A DNA stretch of 64,000 nt from Monomorium pharaonis (Eukaryota; Arthropoda; Insecta; Hymenoptera; Formicidae): positions 7,711,237 through 7,775,236 of the forward strand of contig NC_050467.1 of the NCBI RefSeq assembly GCF_013373865.1. Reading direction: 5' to 3'. Under the pieces are notes generated by a model. The model saw only the letters and a list, made by a program, of their open reading frames with translations, had not been told where the DNA came from and did no database searches. Shown one piece after another: positions 63,232 through 64,000 of the stretch; within the stretch, counting starts at the first letter, position 1, and each line of letters begins with the position of its first letter. The translations under genes and the position numbers were made by a program.

Positions 63232-64000
63232 AACCTAACATTTTGTGATGATCCATGAGTACTTTGTGTTTATTTATACATATTTGTTACAGATCATTTC
63301 AATAGCTTGTCAAAAGGATGAAACATGTATAGTTAACTCATATTTTAATAATTAAACATAAAGTTTTACAGTTTTTTACTAATTTTTACATATGCGAAAT
63401 AGCTACATGTAGAATGACTTATGAAGATTTATTTTTGCTGTTCGTTAAAAAAATAAAGAATAGATGTCATTTCTTATAATTTTTTAATATTGTTAATATG
63501 CCATATATATTGTTTCGATAATATATATTGTCTTAATCTCGACTTTCTTCATGTTCCAATGTTTCAATTTGTGTCTCTTAGAGATTTCATTTATACGCTT
63601 TTAACACTTATTATATAGATTCATTGTTCTTTTACACTTTTGATTTATGCTCCATAATTAGTAATGCTTCCTAACTAGGAGTCAAATATTTTTTAAAATA
63701 ATATTTTAAACTTTTTTAATGTAAAATAATTACTACATAAACATTAAATAAATGTTACATAAATATTATTTTAAATAATTTATTAAAATGTCAAGTTAAT
63801 ATTAATAAAAATATTAATTAAATATTATATAAATATTTGTCCTAATCATTATTTTAAATGATTAATTATTGTAACATAAATATTAAATCATTATTAAATC
63901 AACATTTTTTTAAATATTATTTTAAACAATTTTTTAAATGTAAAATAAAATTACATAAATATTAAATAAATATTATTTAAATAATTTTTTTAAATTATTA

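Larger units (their letters stand above)
61654..64000. mobile_element. Large inverted-repeat element running off the window, with 5S-derived arms
   Basis: Starts CCCAATCAGCAAGCAATATT. The first 380 bp are AT-rich with TTTATTTAATATT runs that recur inverted at about 63690-64000. Further inward, about 62220-62770 and 63140-63680 are inverted copies (CATGTTTCATCC, GGCATATTAACAATA), each with a 5S-derived block. The middle (62772-63140) has another CCCAATGAGCAC-type start and AT-rich DNA. Short decayed coding-like sequence lies at about 62270-62400. The right end is outside the window. Confidence 0.7.

Overview
The window is AT-rich insect-like nuclear DNA made almost entirely of transposable elements nested in one another. 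The mix (piggyBac, Tc1/mariner, PIF/Harbinger, Helitron, Penelope, Ty3/gypsy, Ty1/copia, BEL/Pao and many short inverted-repeat elements) and a MADF-BESS gene point to an arthropod, probably a hymenopteran such as an ant. The species is an inference. No bacterial operon, CRISPR array or intact ordinary host gene is visible. The only long open coding regions are a Helitron replicase-helicase of 2204 residues and a stand-alone Ulp1-like gene of 526 residues.

Layout. 0-8 kb: hairpin MITE, three solo LTRs each with an exact 4-bp target duplication, a PIF/Harbinger MITE and a Tc1-like element with long inverted repeats. 8-15 kb: a broken piggyBac transposase split by an inverted-repeat element that carries a tRNA-like module, then a Penelope-like retroelement (RT plus GIY-YIG), a long CA microsatellite and a fold-back element. 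15-20 kb: a GC-rich tract full of the motif TACCG leading into the Ulp1-like gene, then a TIR element and a 162-bp tandem repeat. 20.9-29.8 kb: a minus-strand BEL/Pao element with a copia element inserted in its RNase H region; the copia is itself split by a PIF/Harbinger element and by a TIR element with tRNA-like arms. 30-38.4 kb: exon-like pieces of a MADF-BESS gene interrupted by inverted-repeat elements and by a gypsy retrotransposon that has an element in its gag; a HARBI1-type transposase end follows on the minus strand.

39.5-47.7 kb: concentrically nested inverted-repeat elements whose termini nearly all begin CCC, several sharing one tRNA-bearing core and one holding a 5S-rRNA-derived block. 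47.9-50.3 kb: a nearly perfect 2.4-kb palindrome. 50.45-58.7 kb, minus strand: the Helitron. Reading frame and duplicated sequence show that its coding region once ran as two tandem Ulp1-type cysteine protease domains, an HUH Rep nuclease, a Pif1-family helicase and a C-terminal USP-type deubiquitinase domain. It is now broken only by two stop codons and one probable homopolymer frameshift. A 24-bp minisatellite abuts its 5' side, and the same repeat unit occurs in the palindrome. 59-64 kb: further inverted-repeat elements, ending in a large inverted repeat with two 5S-derived copies.

The most unusual points are the Helitron joining SUMO-protease-like and deubiquitinase-like domains to Rep-Hel, and the repeated capture of Pol III promoter-like modules (tRNA-like and 5S-like) inside inverted-repeat elements with different ends. 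No database search was possible. Family names come from motifs read by eye.
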